NCBI RefSeq assembly: GCF_000425205.1
Contig: NZ_AULI01000011.1
Span: forward strand, 1 to 64,000
Source of the DNA: Pontibacillus halophilus JSM 076056 = DSM 19796
GTDB lineage: Bacteria; Bacillota; Bacilli; Bacillales; BH030062
Length of the DNA stretch: 64,000 bases
Direction: 5' to 3'
In this document: positions 55,339-63,229 of the stretch, piece after piece
Position numbering within the stretch: position 1 is the first letter of the stretch
Layout: every line of letters begins with the position of its first letter
The notes under the pieces: generated by a model
Seen by the model: only the letters and a program-made list of their open reading frames with translations
Databases searched by the model: none
What the model was told of the DNA's origin: nothing
Position numbers and translations under genes: made by a program

Positions 55339-56523
55339 TTATGAGTTTGTTCCTTCATTTTCTTCTTGTTCTTCTCGTTCTTCTTCATAATCCTTCAGCT
55401 CACGTTCAATCTCATCAAGCTCTTGTTTTCTTTCCTCACTACTCAAATCCCGGTTCGCTTTTACCTGTTCTCGATACTTTAATAGACCGAACATGATTAA
55501 ATCTCTGTCTTCAAGAAAGCGAGCTACCTCTAAAGCTTCTTCTGCCTGCCCCCTGCCAATTTGAATCCAGTACTCATAATAATCAGGGTCAGATTGCAAT
55601 GACACGCTGTTCATGACCGTTTCCTTCTGGTCTTCTGTTAGCGACTCATTGGTTATGTAAGATACGGCTAGCTCATATTGACTCACCTTTGGAATTCGCT
55701 CAATTGGATAAGGTTGCAATGCAGTGACAACTTCACTGTACTCATCCTTAAGAAAGCTTTCCTGCGCTGCTACAATTTGGTCTTGCTTCGGCTGAAGAAA
55801 GAATAGGGAGTAAATGCTGTACACCATAACAGGCAAGAGAATAATGGACACACCGAGCAACGCGAACCGATTTGTTTTCCATTTCTTATGAGTGACTTGA
55901 ATATAACTTGACTCCTGTTGACGCAAGTCCTCTATTCTGTTCTCAAGGATTTCGATTAGTTGCTGAAACGTCTTCGCTTCGACAACCTTCTGTGCCAGAT
56001 CAGACAATTTAAGCGTTTCATAGAAACGTAAATATTGAATAAAGGAATACGCCGGAGCTACAAGTGCAGCTACAAGTGCTCGTGTTTCATAAAGCAGTTG
56101 TTCGTTATCTCGTTCGTACGGAGGAAGACTCTCTTTTACTCCGTAATGAAGTAAATAAGGCTTTAACCCACGGTCAAACACCATATTCTCTGGACTTACA
56201 ATTGGGTGGAGTCTACGAATAGAATGCCCCTCAACCTCTTTCACAAGTCGATAAGCACTCATGGCACGTTCCTTCTCCCCCTCCTTAAGGACATGCTGGA
56301 AACGAACATAGGACTGAGGGACAACATGCTCAATCGAGACATCATCTTCTCCCATTTTGATTGTCTTCTTTATATGTGGATGAAGATCACGAAGCACATG
56401 TACTTCCTCTAATTCGTCCATTTTCACCTTCTCTTGTTGAAACTGAAAGGTGATGACCGATGCTTCCTCATGAATCTCCGCTTCTAATTGCTCCTCTAAA
56501 TACGTTCGTTCATCTTGTGACAT
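55339..56523 (-). CDS. essB: Type VII secretion protein EssB (YukC-like)
   Basis: A 394-residue membrane protein. The N-terminal cytoplasmic half (about 1-210) is a pseudokinase-like domain, followed by one membrane helix (about 225-245) and an outward helical domain with a Glu-rich end. The end is a coiled-coil of alternating Glu and Arg. The ATG at 56523 lies eight bases from AAGGAGC; the GTG at 56541 has none. It anchors EssC in the machine. Confidence 0.93.
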   Translation of the reverse strand: MSQDERTYLEEQLEAEIHEEASVITFQFQQEKVKMDELEEVHVLRDLHPHIKKTIKMGEDDVSIEHVVPQSYVRFQHVLKEGEKERAMSAYRLVKEVEGHSIRRLHPIVSPENMVFDRGLKPYLLHYGVKESLPPYERDNEQLLYETRALVAALVAPAYSFIQYLRFYETLKLSDLAQKVVEAKTFQQLIEILENRIEDLRQQESSYIQVTHKKWKTNRFALLGVSIILLPVMVYSIYSLFFLQPKQDQIVAAQESFLKDEYSEVVTALQPYPIERIPKVSQYELAVSYITNESLTEDQKETVMNSVSLQSDPDYYEYWIQIGRGQAEEALEVARFLEDRDLIMFGLLKYREQVKANRDLSSEERKQELDEIERELKDYEEEREEQEENEGTNS

Positions 56524-56537
56524 TCCGGATAGCTCCT

Positions 56538-56780
56538 TCACAAAATTTCAATTCGATCCCCCGTCAGTACACCCGCATCCACAAGTCGTTCATTTCCTGG
56601 TAGAACGACCCGCTTATTCGAAATACGGACCCAGTATCCTTGCCGGGGTGGGGTTTGGAATTTCTTAAGTTGCCAAACCAAATCTACGAGCTGTTTAATC
56701 GTATGGTAATTTGATAATCTTAAATCAAATGAGTCACCTGATTCGTAGTGAGACACATCAATCGTTATTTCTATGTACAA
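56538..56780 (-). CDS. esaB: Type VII secretion ubiquitin-like protein EsaB (YukD)
   Basis: An 80-residue ubiquitin-fold cytosolic protein. The beta-grasp pattern is visible: an initial strand MYIEITIDVS, a helix with TIKQLVDLVWQL and the ending LTGDRIEIL. It begins with TTG, eight bases after GAGGTG. It sits between esxA and essB, as in B. subtilis and Staphylococcus aureus. A stable hairpin lies directly upstream of its ribosome site. Confidence 0.92.
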   Translation of the reverse strand: MYIEITIDVSHYESGDSFDLRLSNYHTIKQLVDLVWQLKKFQTPPRQGYWVRISNKRVVLPGNERLVDAGVLTGDRIEIL

Positions 56781-56800
56781 TCGAAATTCACCTCATTAAG

Positions 56801-56831
56801 GAGGGAGCGCTCATGGAATAAGCGCTCCCTC
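56801..56831 (-). other. Strong hairpin between esxA and esaB
   Basis: A perfect 11-bp stem (GAGGGAGCGCT) with a nine-base loop, no U-run, six bases upstream of the esaB ribosome site. It could stabilise the esxA message, cause partial termination or limit esaB translation, allowing more EsxA than machine components. Confidence 0.75.
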
Positions 56832-56850
56832 ACCAATCATTATGCTTGGA

Positions 56851-57144
56851 TTAGCCGCGGATTTGGTTCGCAACTTGTGTATCAGCGTCTTCAAGCGCAC
56901 GCGCAGTATTCGTTAACTGAGCAGCAACATCTTCAAGAAGTTGTTGAATTTGAATGACTGAAGGACGAAGGGACTGGTACTGTTCACCGAATGCACGACT
57001 AGATTCACCTTCCCAAATTCCTTCAAGTTCTTGAATCATGCTGTCTAGACGAGAGATTTGCTCCCCTACTTGACCTGCTTCATTTGAGTAGCGACCTGAC
57101 ATGCTTACTAATTCTTCTGGTGTTAAACGAATATTCCCTGCCAT
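56851..57144 (-). CDS. esxA: WXG100 secreted protein EsxA (YukE)
   Basis: A 97-residue helical-hairpin substrate of the type VII system. The W-x-G turn is IWEGES at about 43-48, between two amphipathic helices. The start ATG 57144 (MAGNIRLTPEELV) has GGGAGAG six bases upstream; the reading frame extends ten codons further without support. First gene of the operon. No signal peptide, as expected. Confidence 0.95.
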   Translation of the reverse strand: MAGNIRLTPEELVSMSGRYSNEAGQVGEQISRLDSMIQELEGIWEGESSRAFGEQYQSLRPSVIQIQQLLEDVAAQLTNTARALEDADTQVANQIRG

Positions 57145-57179
57145 CTTAATCTCTCCCTTTGTTAAATTTGGCAACCTTC

Positions 57180-57226
57180 TTTATATGAATCAGATTACCC
57201 AACGACCAAATTGAGACGAACGTCTC
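57180..57226 (-). promoter_or_regulatory. esxA operon promoter and upstream dyad
   Basis: TTGGTC (57204-57209), an 18-bp spacer and TATAAA (57180-57185) on the minus strand. Just upstream is the perfect dyad GAGACG-AA-CGTCTC (57213-57226), a candidate regulator site. The remaining intergenic DNA to 57494 shows no gene. Confidence 0.6.
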
Positions 57227-57494
57227 CATAGGTTTTTCACACATGTTGCAATTGCCTTACGCATTCTCCTACATCGTTCTCTTAAATTCGGTACATATTA
57301 CCAATAACATATATACCCAGACTACAGAAGACAAAACCTAAATTGTAATAAAAATCCAAACTTCTATCCTACGCAGGTTTCATTTCAATATAGGAACTTA
57401 GAACTACCACGCAACTCTTCTACAGGTACAAAGGCTGTATAAATGAAATGAACAGCCATTCAATCTTTAACAACTCGCTATTGAACCCCATAAG

Positions 57495-57521
57495 AAAAAG
57501 CCCAGCTTCTGCTGAGCTTTG
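57495..57521 (-). terminator. Terminator of the zinc-ribbon gene
   Basis: AAGCTCAGC-AGA-GCTGGGCTT with one wobble, followed by TTTC on the minus strand. Confidence 0.8.
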
Positions 57522-57561
57522 CAACCTTCCTTTGAACTAATTGTTAGAGGTAAGTCTATCC

Positions 57562-57807
57562 TTATACTGGGGTAGACTGCGCTCTTTTCACAAATGTAAT
57601 TTCATCTTCCACAACCCCACAAGCTCCACATTGCACGCGAAGTTTCGTCCCATTGTATTTCATATGCATGGGTGGAGTCTCATTGACTTCATACTCTTCC
57701 ACGAGTTCCCCAGATTGCGGGTTCAACTTCACTGGCTTTACCACTTGCTCAATAAGATTGAAACGTGTACGATTTGTTTTGCAGTTCGGGCATAGATATG
57801 CTTGCAT
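57562..57807 (-). CDS. Small zinc-ribbon protein
   Basis: An 81-residue protein with CPNC (6-9) near the start and CGAC (60-63) near the end: four cysteines suited to bind one zinc. The segment between is beta-strand rich. Function unknown. A weak ribosome site precedes the ATG. It ends in a clear terminator, which supports it being a real gene. Confidence 0.7.
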   Translation of the reverse strand: MQAYLCPNCKTNRTRFNLIEQVVKPVKLNPQSGELVEEYEVNETPPMHMKYNGTKLRVQCGACGVVEDEITFVKRAQSTPV

Positions 57808-57908
57808 TCATCGTCACCTACCTGAAGGTTTTCTCATAGTTTGTGCAAGCAGTGAAAAGACTATGTATGAAATGTAGTGGATGGATCGTAGCGTTGAGAG
57901 AAATCGCC

Positions 57909-58334
57909 TCAGTTAAATACTCGCTTAAACACGTAACTCACCCGGTCATACCCCATCTGTTCCTCATAGAAATCGTGCGCTCCGTGGCGACTTAGCCCAG
58001 AAGAGAGAGCAACGCTTGTAAAGGCATGCTGACGGGCCCAATCTTCTACATAACTAAGCAGAATCTCCCCTAGACCCTTGGAACGATGCATTTCATCTGT
58101 TACCAAATCGCACACCCATACAAACCGTCCATAATACAAAGTCGTCATCGGCTTGAATCCGACTACGGATACAATAGCTCCGTTCATGGAGTAAGCAACT
58201 AGATGATAACGGTCGACTTCCATCGCTTCCCGTACGAGGGCTTTATATTCCTCTTCTTCTAAATGCGTCCGTAGTTGACGCATAATCGGATAAGCCGATA
58301 AAATTTCTTCGTCACGATGTAAATGATGAATCAT
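57909..58334 (-). CDS. GNAT-family N-acetyltransferase
   Basis: A 141-residue acetyltransferase. VCDLVTDEMHRSKGLGEILL carries the acetyl-CoA loop (R-x-K-G-L-G), and HDFYEEQMGYDRVSYVFK is the C-terminal motif. Substrate unknown. The ATG at 58334 follows AAGGGGGAT; an upstream start is less likely. It is transcribed divergently from a second GNAT gene 48 bp away, and the two share the control region. Confidence 0.87.
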   Translation of the reverse strand: MIHHLHRDEEILSAYPIMRQLRTHLEEEEYKALVREAMEVDRYHLVAYSMNGAIVSVVGFKPMTTLYYGRFVWVCDLVTDEMHRSKGLGEILLSYVEDWARQHAFTSVALSSGLSRHGAHDFYEEQMGYDRVSYVFKRVFN

Positions 58335-58382
58335 GTTCCATCCCCCTTTTACACAATTTAACACAAGGAGGTCTACCTGCCT

Positions 58383-58868
58383 ATGTACGTCCGACCCTTT
58401 CGACGAGAGGATTTATCGGCATGTTTACACATTTTCCATGAGGCTGTTCACCGTACAACTGGAAAGGACTATTCAGCTCATCAGCGTGAGGCATGGGCCC
58501 CTGATCCGATACCAGAAGCCATGAAAGCACGTTGGTTACATACTTTTCTTCAGCATAGGAGCTTTGTAGCAATTGAAGGGTCTGATGTGATTGGATTTGC
58601 TGACATGAATGAATCTGGCTACGTTGACCGGATGTACGTGCATCCATTCTTTCAACGAAAGAGCGTTGCGACCTTATTGCTACACCGCCTTGAAGAAGAA
58701 GCCCATGACTTATTAATCGAGACATTGTCTACACACGCAAGCTTCACCGCCCTCCCCTTCTTTAAACAGCACGGTTTCAAAGAAGTGGATACACAAACAG
58801 TAACCATTAACGGAGCCTCCCTTTCCAATGTAGCTATGACGAAAGCACTGAGACATTTAGACGATTAG
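58383..58868 (+). CDS. GNAT-family N-acetyltransferase
   Basis: A 161-residue acetyltransferase: YVRPFRREDLSACLHIF at the start, DRMYVHPFFQRKSVATLLL as the acetyl-CoA loop (the usual R/Q-x-x-G-x-G/A reads QRKSVA here), and FFKQHGFKEVDTQTV near the end. Resembles YafP-type GNATs. The loop's first Gly is replaced, so activity should not be assumed. AAGGAGG ribosome site. Confidence 0.85.
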   Translation: MYVRPFRREDLSACLHIFHEAVHRTTGKDYSAHQREAWAPDPIPEAMKARWLHTFLQHRSFVAIEGSDVIGFADMNESGYVDRMYVHPFFQRKSVATLLLHRLEEEAHDLLIETLSTHASFTALPFFKQHGFKEVDTQTVTINGASLSNVAMTKALRHLDD

Positions 58869-59051
58869 TCTAATTTAAAAGCAGGTATAGTACTAGTAAT
58901 CATGTACGGATTGCAATTCTTCATTTGCCACTTCATCGTGAGTTCAATCAATTACACTAATTCACTTATCGTCTCCATGTATAACGAACCGTTCGTCTGT
59001 CTACACTTAAAGTAATGACTAAATTTTCAGACATTAATAGGAGGTTGAACC

Positions 59052-59150
59052 ATGGAGGGAAACTTTACTAAAGGATGTGCGTGGGGTGTGTTGCTTAGTC
59101 TGCCTTTATGGGGCATCATCATTGCACTCGTTAAATTCGTCTTGAAATAG
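59052..59150 (+). CDS. 32-residue small membrane protein
   Basis: A short ORF, MEGNFTKGCAWG followed by a hydrophobic helix and a basic end (KFVLK). The AGGAGG ribosome site has ideal seven-base spacing, and a strong terminator follows the stop directly. Probably a real small membrane peptide; function unknown. Confidence 0.7.
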   Translation: MEGNFTKGCAWGVLLSLPLWGIIIALVKFVLK

Positions 59151-59190
59151 AAAAGGAGCGCTAGCTTATCAAGCCACGCGCTCCTTTTTT
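59151..59190. terminator. Bidirectional terminator
   Basis: AAAAGGAGCGC and its complement around a 16-base loop, with T-runs on both strands; it serves the 32-residue gene and the amino-sugar operon. Confidence 0.88.
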
Positions 59191-59193
59191 GTG

Positions 59194-60081
59194 TTATTGT
59201 ATTTCTTGCTTCCAATTCTTATAATCATGAATGGCAATACCTGCGTACCCCGCTTCTTTCCTTAACTCTTTATTGAGTTTAGTAAGTTCAGACGTCAACG
59301 CCTCTGATCCTTTCCCATAGAAGGTAGTGTGGTCGCCTTCTGAGGTATTAATAATGTTCACTGCCACTACGAGTGAGTGGTTGTTGTCCGATGCTTCCTC
59401 CATTAGTGGGGTCACAATACTCTTAATGCTGTTCGGGCCTGTGGCTTGATCACGGTAAGCCATCACAGTCATGGAATCCAATTGTCCAAGCATCCAGTTA
59501 CTTAACGTTTCGTCACCATTTGGCACAGTAATCTTATGAATCCAGAATGGGAAGTCGCCACTTACCATCAGGGAATCATCTTCTTTCACTTGCTGAACAA
59601 GTGCTTCAACATTTCCCATCCAGTCTTTCACGACCTGTTCTTGGTTTCCTTCCCACTTCGGAAGCAAATACGGCTCTATATCCACATGAATCCCTTGGAA
59701 CTGCGCCTCTTCAGGTACGTTCTCGTTATAAGTCTGTACGATAGAAGCAAAGCCTTGAACAGTACGCTTATGCTTTGATAACGCCCAGTTAGGGTCTCCT
59801 CCTAACGCGAAGACTTCTATATCACGCTTACCAGCTTCTTCAATGAAATCCCGGTACTGCTCTGGACGGAAATCTTTCGTACTGACATGCACATAAATAC
59901 GGTTTATCCCTTCTTGCTTGGCGAATTCCACCACTTCTTGAGGCGATTCTTCTACTGAAGACGTATCCCAAATCCATGTTGCCTTCACTCGGTCTTGATT
60001 TCCACCCACAGTCATCCACACTCCTAATGAAACGAAAAGAGCTAGCAGAACTAGCCCTTTCCCCAAACGTTTCCGATTCAT
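59194..60081 (-). CDS. Exported TIM-barrel-like protein, possible glycoside hydrolase
   Basis: A 295-residue protein with an N-terminal membrane anchor or signal (about 5-25). The rest has the beta-alpha pattern of a TIM barrel: INRIYVHVS, IEVFALGG, FQGIHVDIEPYLLP (an Asp-x-Glu pair that could be catalytic), LMVSGDFPFWI, DSMTVMAYRD and YAGIAIHDYKNW. This layout recalls GH18-like or putative glycosidase families acting on amino-sugar polymers. The ATG 60081 follows AAGGAGTG. It lies 13 bp after the truncated glmU, so it belongs to that operon; a role in editing an exported polysaccharide is inferred. Confidence 0.72.
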   Translation of the reverse strand: MNRKRLGKGLVLLALFVSLGVWMTVGGNQDRVKATWIWDTSSVEESPQEVVEFAKQEGINRIYVHVSTKDFRPEQYRDFIEEAGKRDIEVFALGGDPNWALSKHKRTVQGFASIVQTYNENVPEEAQFQGIHVDIEPYLLPKWEGNQEQVVKDWMGNVEALVQQVKEDDSLMVSGDFPFWIHKITVPNGDETLSNWMLGQLDSMTVMAYRDQATGPNSIKSIVTPLMEEASDNNHSLVVAVNIINTSEGDHTTFYGKGSEALTSELTKLNKELRKEAGYAGIAIHDYKNWKQEIQ

Positions 60082-60094
60082 TCTGACACTCCTT

Positions 60095-61084
60095 CTATGA
60101 AGTCGTGCTTGCATACGGCATTTTGCAAACATCGTAGGTCATGGAATAGTTATGAATCTTTGTAGAGGCTTCTGCCTTAAAATCCATAATATCGACATTT
60201 GGTCCAATGACACAACGCTCGCCAATGATTGTTTGGCCACGTAAGTGAACACGGGGTTCGATCTTAGAATCTCGTCCCACAACGACGTCTGCTCCAATAT
60301 AGGTGGAGGATGGGTCAATAATGGTGACTCCGTTATTCATATGCAGCTCTAGAATTCGTTCTCGCATCATATGCTCTGCCCTTGATAACTGGATACGGTC
60401 ATTGACACCAAATCCTTCTTCGACTCGACTCGTACTCGTTGCAGAGATTGTATGACCCGCCTTCTTTAGAATCTCAATAACGTCTGGCAGGTAGTATTCA
60501 CCTTGAACATTATCCGTACTTACATTATCCAGCGCTTCGAACAAGAGTTCATTATCAAAGCAGAACATGCCTGTATTGATTTCAGTAATCGCCTTTTCTT
60601 CTTCAGTGGCGTCTTTGTGTTCAACGATTCTTGCTACGTCACCTGTATCATCACGAACGATACGACCATATCCAGTGGCATCATCAACAAGGCTAGTTAG
60701 AATCGTAGCCGCTGCCCCCGTCTCACGGTGATAGTTAGCGAGATTCGCTAAGGTGCGCTCCGTAATTAAAGGCGTGTCCCCTGTTAGAATTAGCGTGGTG
60801 CCTGGTTTACCAGCAAGGTCATCCTTCGCCATCATAACGGCATGGGCTGTGCCAAGCTGTTCCTCTTGAAGCGCATAGCGGACACTGTCTCCTACATGTT
60901 CTTGGATCATCTCAGCTTTGTGACCAACGACCGTAACAATCTCACTTACTGAAATCGCGCGTAGCCTATCAATAATGTGCTGAACCATCGGCTTCCCACA
61001 TACAGGGTGAAGGACCTTTGGCAAGTCAGATTTCATTCGTGTCCCTTTGCCAGCTGCAAGCACAACTGCATACGTTTCATTCAT
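60095..61084 (-). CDS. UDP-GlcNAc pyrophosphorylase, GlmU-like with truncated acetyltransferase domain
   Basis: A 329-residue protein. The uridylyltransferase domain is complete: VVLAAGKGTRMKSDLPKVLH, LTGDTPLITE, GYGRIVRD and NTGMFCFDN. After residue about 230 only a few left-handed beta-helix turns follow (IGADVVVGRDSKIEPRVH, IGERCVIGPNVDI), then the protein ends; full GlmU has about 455 residues. The acetyltransferase active site is missing, so it should make UDP-GlcNAc from GlcNAc-1-phosphate only. Probably an extra copy for polysaccharide synthesis, placed after glmS. ATG 61084 with AAGGTGGAG upstream. The last residues look unrelated to GlmU. Confidence 0.88.
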   Translation of the reverse strand: MNETYAVVLAAGKGTRMKSDLPKVLHPVCGKPMVQHIIDRLRAISVSEIVTVVGHKAEMIQEHVGDSVRYALQEEQLGTAHAVMMAKDDLAGKPGTTLILTGDTPLITERTLANLANYHRETGAAATILTSLVDDATGYGRIVRDDTGDVARIVEHKDATEEEKAITEINTGMFCFDNELLFEALDNVSTDNVQGEYYLPDVIEILKKAGHTISATSTSRVEEGFGVNDRIQLSRAEHMMRERILELHMNNGVTIIDPSSTYIGADVVVGRDSKIEPRVHLRGQTIIGERCVIGPNVDIMDFKAEASTKIHNYSMTYDVCKMPYASTTS

Positions 61085-61116
61085 CTTGTTCTCCACCTTT
61101 CTCGTATTCTCCCTAT

Positions 61117-61278
61117 TTATACATTCACAAATGGTTTCAAATCGTCCATAATCTCGTTTAGCAATTCTTTATCTTGGCTAATCTCACCATTATGCACCTG
61201 AGCGTTGACTTTCTCCATTAAACCAAGTAAACAATACTGACTTAACTCTGTCTTTGGTCGCTCTTTGCTTTCGTTCAT
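61117..61278 (-). CDS. 53-residue conserved-looking small protein
   Basis: An ORF beginning MNESKERPKTELSQYCLLGL and ending in DDLKPFVNV. It starts on the glmS stop (TAATG overlap) and ends 32 bp before glmU', so it sits exactly within the operon. Soluble, acidic and helical, with one Cys. No ribosome site of note; translation is probably coupled to glmS. Function unknown. Confidence 0.6.
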   Translation of the reverse strand: MNESKERPKTELSQYCLLGLMEKVNAQVHNGEISQDKELLNEIMDDLKPFVNV

Positions 61279-63110
61279 TATTCTACCGTTACACTCTTCG
61301 CTAGATTACGAGGTTTATCTACATCGTTGCCTAGTTCAAGCGCTGTATAATAGGAAATGAGCTGTAGGGGTACAACAGATAGAATTGGTGTAAGGAGTGC
61401 ATGCGTAACTGGGATGTAGCATGTTTCGTCTACATATTGCCAAATTTTCATGTTCCCTTCTAGCGCTACACCAAGCACTTGTGCACCGCGGGCTTTCACT
61501 TCTTGAATGTTTCCTAGCATCTTCTCATACACTTCTTCTTGTGTGTTAAGCGCAACGATTGGCGTTCCTTCCTCAATTAAGGCAAGCGTGCCGTGCTTCA
61601 ACTCACCAGCAGCATAAGCTTCTGAGTGAATATAAGAGATCTCTTTCAGCTTCAGAGAACCCTCAAGTGATACCGCATGGTCAATTCCACGACCCAGGAA
61701 GAATACGCTCTTCGCATCCTTAATGGATTCCGCGTACCAGCGAAGACCTTTCGTATGCTCAAGGATTTCTGTAATTTGGTCCGGTGTTTGTTGTAAGGAT
61801 TGTACAAGTTCGTTTCGATACTCGGCTGTAATTTGCTCTTTCAACTGAGCCATGTAAATCCCAATCAAGTAGAAGGAAAGAATTTGCGTTGTATACGCCT
61901 TGGTAGAGGCCACTGCAATTTCAGGTCCTGCATTCGTTAGAATAACTTGGTTTGCCTCGCGGGCGATGGAGCTTCCGACTACGTTCGTAATCGCAAGTAC
62001 TTGTGCGCCTAGCTTTTGGCTTTCACGCAGCGCTGCCAACGTGTCTGCTGTCTCCCCGGATTGGCTAACCACAATGACAAGTGTCTTTTCATCTACAATT
62101 GGGCGACGGTAACGGAACTCAGATGCTACTTCTACATCAACTGGAGTACGTGTTAGTTCTTCAATAACAGATTTACCGATTAATCCTGCATGATAAGCCG
62201 TTCCGCAAGCAACAATGCTTACTTTATTCCAGCCGTTCACTTTATCCTTCGTCCACTGCAACTCATCAAATACAATAGAACCATTCTCCGAATTCACACG
62301 ACCTGCCATCGTATTTTGAAGAGCTTTCGGCTGCTCATGAATCTCTTTCAGCATGAAATGGTCGTATCCATTCTTCTCCGCCTGTTCCATATCCCAATCT
62401 ACAACGAAGAAGTCGCGTGTAATTGGATTTCCAGTAACCGTTTCAAGCAGGGACACGTGGTCTTTAGTCAGGACAGCCATTTCCCCGTCTTCTAGAATGT
62501 GCATGTTACGTGTATGTTCTAGAATAGCCGGGATATCAGAACTGATGAAGTTTTCATTCTCACCTGCACCGATAATCAGTGGGCTTGATTGACGTACTGC
62601 AAATACTTTCCCTGGTTCATGCTTCGTCACAATCGCTAGCGCATAAGCTCCGTCAATGCGTTTAATTGCTTGTTGAATCGTTGAGATCATATCGTCGTCG
62701 TAAAGGTGCGTAAACAAGTGGGCAACGACTTCAGAATCCGTCTCAGATTTGAAAACGTAGCCTAAGTCTTTAAGCTCTGCTTTCAAGTCTAAGTAGTTTT
62801 CGATTATACCGTTGTGAACAACTGCAAAGTCTTGGTCTTTATCTGTGTGTGGGTGAGAGTTCGCATCACTCGGCGCTCCGTGAGTAGCCCAGCGTGTGTG
62901 ACCGATTCCAACCGTTCCTGTTAATGGAGAAGTACCGAGCTGATCTTCTAAGTTCTGAAGGCGACCTTCTGCTTTACGTACGCCGATGGATTCACCGTTA
63001 TAAACAGCAATGCCTACAGAATCATAGCCACGATATTCAAGCTTTCCTAGTCCATTTGTAAGTATGTTTTGAGATTCCTTTGTCCCGATATAACCAATGA
63101 TTCCGCACAT
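61278..63110 (-). CDS. glmS: Glutamine-fructose-6-phosphate aminotransferase
   Basis: A 610-residue enzyme making glucosamine-6-phosphate. The N-terminal MCGIIGYIG supplies the nucleophile Cys2 of the glutaminase domain, with HTRWATHGAPSDANSHPH following; two SIS domains contain ACGTAYHAG, VSQSGETADTLAALRE and SEAYAAGELKHGTLALIEE; it ends in the typical KPRNLAKSVTVE. The glmS ribozyme normally found in front of Bacillus glmS is absent from the 119-bp upstream gap. This is therefore likely a second copy serving the polysaccharide operon. Ribosome site AAGGGAGATG. Confidence 0.95.
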   Translation of the reverse strand: MCGIIGYIGTKESQNILTNGLGKLEYRGYDSVGIAVYNGESIGVRKAEGRLQNLEDQLGTSPLTGTVGIGHTRWATHGAPSDANSHPHTDKDQDFAVVHNGIIENYLDLKAELKDLGYVFKSETDSEVVAHLFTHLYDDDMISTIQQAIKRIDGAYALAIVTKHEPGKVFAVRQSSPLIIGAGENENFISSDIPAILEHTRNMHILEDGEMAVLTKDHVSLLETVTGNPITRDFFVVDWDMEQAEKNGYDHFMLKEIHEQPKALQNTMAGRVNSENGSIVFDELQWTKDKVNGWNKVSIVACGTAYHAGLIGKSVIEELTRTPVDVEVASEFRYRRPIVDEKTLVIVVSQSGETADTLAALRESQKLGAQVLAITNVVGSSIAREANQVILTNAGPEIAVASTKAYTTQILSFYLIGIYMAQLKEQITAEYRNELVQSLQQTPDQITEILEHTKGLRWYAESIKDAKSVFFLGRGIDHAVSLEGSLKLKEISYIHSEAYAAGELKHGTLALIEEGTPIVALNTQEEVYEKMLGNIQEVKARGAQVLGVALEGNMKIWQYVDETCYIPVTHALLTPILSVVPLQLISYYTALELGNDVDKPRNLAKSVTVE

Positions 63111-63229
63111 GATGATTCATCTCCCTTTTATAAGTTACGTATTTGTATTAAGTGTACGACTAGAGGAAAGACGGGAAAGGCTCCTCACCCTTCCCTCCCC
63201 TTATATAACCTTGAGATTCTATACTTTAC

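Noticed and set aside
63111-63229. glmS ribozyme
   Set aside because: The conserved core before the glmS start could not be found; only a weak GGGAAGG/CCTTTCCC hairpin is present.
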